Source: Nymphaea colorata (lineage: Eukaryota; Streptophyta; Magnoliopsida; Nymphaeales; Nymphaeaceae). Taken from it: a stretch of DNA of 23,770 nucleotides. The notes beneath the pieces are model-generated. The model was not told the DNA's origin and made no database searches. It worked only from the letters and a program-made list of their open reading frames with translations. Below are positions 20,301 to 23,770 of this stretch, piece after piece; the stretch's first letter is position 1; each line of letters begins with the position of its first letter. The DNA is taken from NCBI RefSeq assembly GCF_008831285.2, contig NC_045140.1, positions 29,498,108 through 29,521,877 on the forward strand, in the 5' to 3' direction. The translations under genes and the position numbers were made by a program.

Positions 20301-20497
20301 ATGACTAGGCAATCCACTTTGAAGTTCTTCTTCTTGATGTTGACATCAATGCCCTTTCCTTCATGAATGCACTTGAGTCTATGACCCCCTCCCACGATTA
20401 TAGTCTGTGGGCTGCTCTCATTGAGAGTGACCTTGCACTTCTCAGCGGCTTCTTCGGTTAAGAAGTTGTTTGTTGCACCGCTATCGAGCAGAATCAA
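17111..20497 (-). pseudogene. Protease, RT, RNase H, integrase and most of chromodomain (element 2 segment)
   Basis: A 1128-codon open segment. Residue numbers from 20497: protease DSG at 5-7; RT Asp at 280 and FDD pair at 344/345; RNase H from about 480; integrase Asp 745, Asp 805 and Glu 841 (D-x35-E); GPYP near 980; chromodomain from about 1027. The frame is genuine as far as W1065 (17303); the remaining residues to 17111 are out-of-frame read-through. The first Met is internal to the protease and is not a natural start, since coding continues upstream in another frame across the break at 20522-20525. Very close to element 1 in RT and integrase. Confidence 0.9.
17227..17240 (-). other. Polypurine tract, element 2
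   Basis: In the element's sense this is AGGGAGGGGGAATC, then TGTTAC of the LTR. It is identical to the tract of element 1, lies inside the reading frame and encodes REGES. Confidence 0.88.
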
Positions 20498-20997
20498 AAC
20501 TTTCTGGCCATTGATGCGGCCAAAACTCTCATGGCGTTAGCCTTATGGGGATCCTGGATAGAATGTAAGGATTCAACCTCTTCAGATTTGTCTTCTCTGT
20601 TCGAGGTTTCTCCCTTCTGTGGTTCCTCAGATTCAATTTTCTTTCCTTTTCTCTTCACTTGGACTTCCTCATCAGACGAGGAACTGGAACTAGAGCTAGA
20701 GGAAGAATCGCTCTCTGAACTGGAGCTTGTCTCCGGTTCATCAACCACCACGATGTTGAATAGTGCCTTGCACTGGTGGTTCTTCTCCCACTTACCCTCA
20801 CATCTAAAGCATAGGCCCTTCTTCCTATACTCTTCTATTTGTTTTGGGGTCAGGTAACGTGTTGGGAGGTCACGGCCCGGTCTTGGGTTGGGCCTATAAT
20901 CGTTCCCACGGTTGTAGGGAACCAATTCCTTCCCTTGGGGACGGAATTCTCTACTTTGATTCCGAGAAGTAGAGGAGAATGAGGGTTTCTTCCTCAA
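20494..20997 (-). pseudogene. Gag C-terminus: zinc knuckle and acidic serine-rich linker (element 2 segment)
   Basis: An open segment between two frame breaks. It carries a basic stretch, the zinc knuckle CFRCEGKWEKNHQC (C-x2-C-x7-H-x-C, a variant seen in plant Gag proteins), then a run of Ser, Asp and Glu and the ESLHSIQDPHKANAMRV motif leading into the protease. The last residues after MRV are out of frame. It corresponds to residues ~398-551 of element 1. Confidence 0.85.
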
Positions 20998-21989
20998 CTT
21001 GTCCGACTTACGAGCCTTTCTTTCTCGTTTCTCTCTTTTTCTTCTTTTCTCTCTTCAATTCTCTCCTCATACAGCCTGGCCATTGCGAAACATTCTTCTA
21101 AACTACCGAAGCGATGGATTTTCATCTCTCTTTTGATATCGCTTCGTAGTCCACCCTTGAACGACCCTATGAGGGCCTTCTCTGGCCATTGCACCATGCT
21201 GGCCAACCTCTCGAATTGCCTTTGGTAGACAGGCACGGTGGTGGTCTGGGTTAAGTTTTTGAGATCCTCGTCATAATCTATGAACGTGGAGTCTCCAAAC
21301 TGCAACTGCAGACTCGCTTTGTATTTTTCCCACGTTGGGTCGGCCGTCTTATGTTCAAACCAGAGGTAGTGGGTTGTTGCTTCGCCGGTCATGTTGGCCG
21401 TAGCGATTTCAATCCATTCTTCTTGTGGTACATGGTGACACAAGAAGAAACGTTCGGCCATGAATAGCCATTCTCGAAGATGTTCCCCATTGAACTTAGG
21501 GAAATCATATTTGACGGAAGGTGTCCGTCTCTCTTCAAAACGTGTAGGCTCTCTTCGAGTTCTCCTAGGACGAAGTGGTGTTTCGTCCTCTCCTTCGGAA
21601 AGCTCAAAAATTGGGTTCCGAATGGGTTGACTAGTTCGTTGACCTTGAGGAGGTCTGTAGTATTCACTTGTAGGCTCGTTTAGATACCTGTCTGGAGGTG
21701 GTCCCATGACTCTACCTCCTTCCAAACTCGTCCCAACATGTGAAATGTTGTTGGGATTAACCTCAGTGTCGGTTTGATAGCCAGGTATAACTAGCAAACC
21801 TTTTCCTTTCTGTTGATTCGGACCCTGAGTGGTCCTCTGCTCAACAACGACTTGGGTTTGGTTGTTGGCCAACTGTCTGAACATGGCGCGGATTTCATCC
21901 ATTTCCTTTTGGTGTTCCGCGTTCTGACGATCCATGTCCTTCTTCCTAAAGTTCTCAACTTTGGCCATTTCGCTACGCATTTGTAGCAA
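20994..21989 (-). pseudogene. Gag capsid (Retrotrans_gag) segment (element 2)
   Basis: A 331-codon open segment. The capsid-like domain spans about residues 145-300, with KYDFPKFNGEHLREWLFMAERFF near its start and GSLEECFAMARLYEERIEER near its end. It matches residues ~230-385 of element 1. The first Met (21989) is internal; the natural start is at 22131, separated by two frame breaks near 22087 and 22010. The last residues after the Glu/Arg/Lys-rich stretch are out of frame (break near 21017-21019). Confidence 0.88.
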
Positions 21990-22131
21990 TTCCTTCTCTA
22001 TGCTTAGGATCTACCTAAGGCATAGTCCGGAACTTGCCCCCTTTGAGTTGGAGGGGCATCTCCTGCTTGCTCCTGAGGAATGTCCTCAGAACAGGCTCAT
22101 CGGAGCTCACGTTCTTCTTGGATTTACCCAT

Positions 22132-22340
22132 AGAATTCGTGAGTTAGGCAACCCAGTGAAAACACGGCACAAACTAAGGAATTTGGCTATTTGGAGCCAA
22201 CGACAAAAGAAATCCTAAACTAACGCACACGGAAAATGCACTGCTGAAAGCTGGACTCAAACACTCCTCGCCTTGACTGATTTGCTGAAGCTGAATCTTC
22301 TTGCAACGAGTGCTTGAACTTCAATAACAGCCTCAAGACT
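22132..22340 (-). other. Untranslated leader, element 2
   Basis: About 209 bp between the primer binding site and the MGKSKK start. It is much shorter than the 571-bp leader of element 1 and shows no clear similarity to it except next to the primer binding site. No gene seen. Confidence 0.6.
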
Positions 22341-22352
22341 GCTCTGATACCA
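22341..22352 (-). other. Primer binding site for tRNA-iMet (element 2)
   Basis: In the element's sense this is TGGTATCAGAGC, two bases from the LTR terminus at 22355. It is identical in sequence and spacing to element 1. Confidence 0.93.
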
Positions 22353-22354
22353 AT

Positions 22355-23770
22355 TGTTAGGACCACTCCTGCTAGAACTAGAATTTCCTAACCAAGAGCG
22401 ACCTACCTTCCCAGGTCTCTTGAGTGCTACTCAAAAACCGAAAATTCCTAAGACAATTAATTACAACACTTCTACCCGGCCGGACAGACCCCGGCGCAAA
22501 AACCCTTAGGACAGAAGATTCAGGTGCGGAATACCCTTATTCCCAAATCCTAACTACGGGCAGACCTAAGACAAACACTACAAGGGTTGACGCGGCTTTT
22601 ACAATCGTAAGCGATACAAGAATTCACTCGTCTCACTCAACAAACCACTCAACCAAACACACAAGACGAACGAGCAAACCACGCCCAACAATAAGCAAAT
22701 GGGTACGGTCGGCTCCTTGTGGTCGTGTCTCGGGCAGCTGGCCCTTGAGGTACCACGGCAGGGAGCTAGGCCGAAGCCTTGGGCTAAAACAATAACTAAA
22801 ACAAACTAAATGGAATCCTAAAACCGAAAGCACAACACCCTCCCCGGAATCTACAAGTGAGCTAAGGTGTTACCGGCCAAGGGCTAGCCTTGGCTGAGCC
22901 GGAACAACCGCGGGGTGAAGACCAAACCCCGGGCAATGCAGCAACGGGCCGGCGAGAAGCGCGCGGCCTGGACAGCCTCCTGCTGTCGGACGAGTAGACA
23001 GACGTTGCCTGGAACAGTAGCCTGCTGCCGAGCAAAGACGGTCACGCGAGGAACAGAGACAGCCACCTGCTGTCGAGAATCACCTCCGGACGCGCGGCCG
23101 TGAAGGACACGGGCTAGCTGTCGGATGCGGCCGGCTGACGAGTGGCCGAGAGGACAGCAAACTGCGGTCGGGCACAGACTGACGGACGAGACCTGACTGT
23201 CGAGTGCAGACCTACGGTAGCAGCGGCAAAAACAAAGGCGAGTCGCTGTCGCCTTGGACGCCGGAAGAGCAGCGACTGGATGTCGCCGAGGCGCTGGCGC
23301 GTTGCCGCTTGCAAACTGAAGACAGGTCGGCGGGGAAGGTCGACTGGGCAGCCACCTGCTGCCTGGAGCCGAGAGGAGAGGGCGACCGACTGTCGCCGCT
23401 AGGCTGGACAGAAGCCGCGGACAAGACGAGGGGGGCGAAAGCCGAGTTCGGCAGTGCCTACCTGCCTATTCTCCGAATGGCTCAGCCACGGACGCCGGCA
23501 GGAAACCCGACGATGGAGAGCGCAGCCGAGGTGCTGGCCGAGGACTGCTAGCGGTGCGCTAGCGTCGCCGACTGAACCTAGTCCCTAGCTACGGCAGGGC
23601 TGGGCTTGGACTGGCGGGGCTCTACAGGTAGAACAGTCAAGATAAGAGGGCTCGGGCTGGGGTAGGCCGAGAGTCAACAGGGCTTAGGTTCGATAGGGAG
23701 GTTAACCTAGCTAAAGGGTAGGTTAGGCCGAGAGCTAGAACTAGAGAGAGTGAGGTTAAGGGTAAGCTCG
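22355..23770 (-). repeat. Element 2 5' LTR, first 1416 bp (continues beyond the window)
   Basis: It repeats 13226-14642 at an offset of 9129, which becomes 9128 after a one-base difference in a G run near 14203/23332. The only substitution I found is T13356/C22485. In the element's sense this is the U5 end of the LTR. The promoter-bearing part lies outside the window. Confidence 0.95.

Larger units (their letters stand above)
16965..22131 (-). pseudogene. Gag-Pol polyprotein with five frame breaks (element 2)
   Basis: The start codon at 22131-22129 encodes MGKSKK, as in element 1. Comparison with element 1 shows five places where the frame moves, each equal to the loss of one base: near 22087, 22010, 21017-21019, 20522-20525 and 17303-17304. 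Between them the protein is well preserved: capsid, zinc knuckle (CFRCEGKWEKNHQC), acidic serine-rich linker, protease, RT, RNase H, integrase and chromodomain. All five lesions fall in short runs of one base, and no other in-frame stop was noticed in the long segments. Either this copy is defective and moved in trans, or some breaks are sequencing or assembly errors. The component segments are listed separately. Confidence 0.85.
13226..23770 (-). mobile_element. Element 2: chromovirus-type Ty3/Gypsy element inserted in the 18S gene
   Basis: It has the same plan and orientation as element 1: complete 3' LTR (13226-17226), polypurine tract, gag-pol with frame breaks, leader, tRNA-iMet primer binding site and a partial 5' LTR (22355-23770). 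Pol protein similarity to element 1 is high across RT and integrase. The LTRs and leader are much more diverged, so this is a related but distinct family. Its two LTRs, over the 1416 bp available, show only two differences that I found: T13356 against C22485, and a five-G against four-G run near 14203/23332. Estimated full length is about 13.1 kb. Confidence 0.95.

Overview
This is nuclear DNA from a land plant. The clearest host sequence is the 5' end of an 18S rRNA gene on the + strand (13025-13225), preceded by about 1.2 kb of apparent ribosomal spacer/external transcribed spacer (11798-13024). Everything else belongs to two different Ty3/Gypsy-type LTR retrotransposons of the chromovirus group, both on the - strand, so they are transcribed against the rRNA gene. 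The 18S piece differs from the usual seed-plant sequence at a few normally conserved sites. That could mean a lineage outside the seed plants or a decaying rDNA copy; I cannot name the species.

Element 1 fills 1-11797. It has a 3' LTR whose outer end lies off the window (1-2572), a polypurine tract, one uninterrupted gag-protease-RT-RNaseH-integrase-chromodomain frame (2254-7479), a leader, a primer binding site matching the 3' end of plant initiator tRNA-Met (8051-8062), and a complete 3733-bp 5' LTR (8065-11797). I saw one substitution between the LTR copies over 2572 bp, so the insertion is recent and looks autonomous. Element 2 fills 13226 to the window end. It has a complete 4001-bp 3' LTR (13226-17226), a gag-pol region with five single-base frame breaks (16965-22131), the same type of primer binding site (22341-22352), and the start of the 5' LTR (22355-23770). 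It sits inside the 18S gene, about 201 bases in.

The two elements share an unusual plan. Their LTRs are 3.7-4.0 kb with TGTTA...TAACA ends. The gag-pol frame runs through the polypurine tract and about 86-105 codons into the 3' LTR. A TATA-like promoter lies only 0.6-0.7 kb into the LTR, implying an R-U5 of more than 3 kb and a transcript leader of about 3.6 kb.

The strongest unexplained signal is a cluster of RNA-type hairpins just after the polyprotein stop codon. Stems are preserved by paired base changes between the two elements, while one loop and a 37-nt block stay the same. The LTRs also carry dense W-box cores (TTGAC/GTCAA) and repeated G-boxes (CACGTG), in the same order in both families. 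I found no CRISPR array, tRNA gene, prokaryotic system or captured host protein gene.
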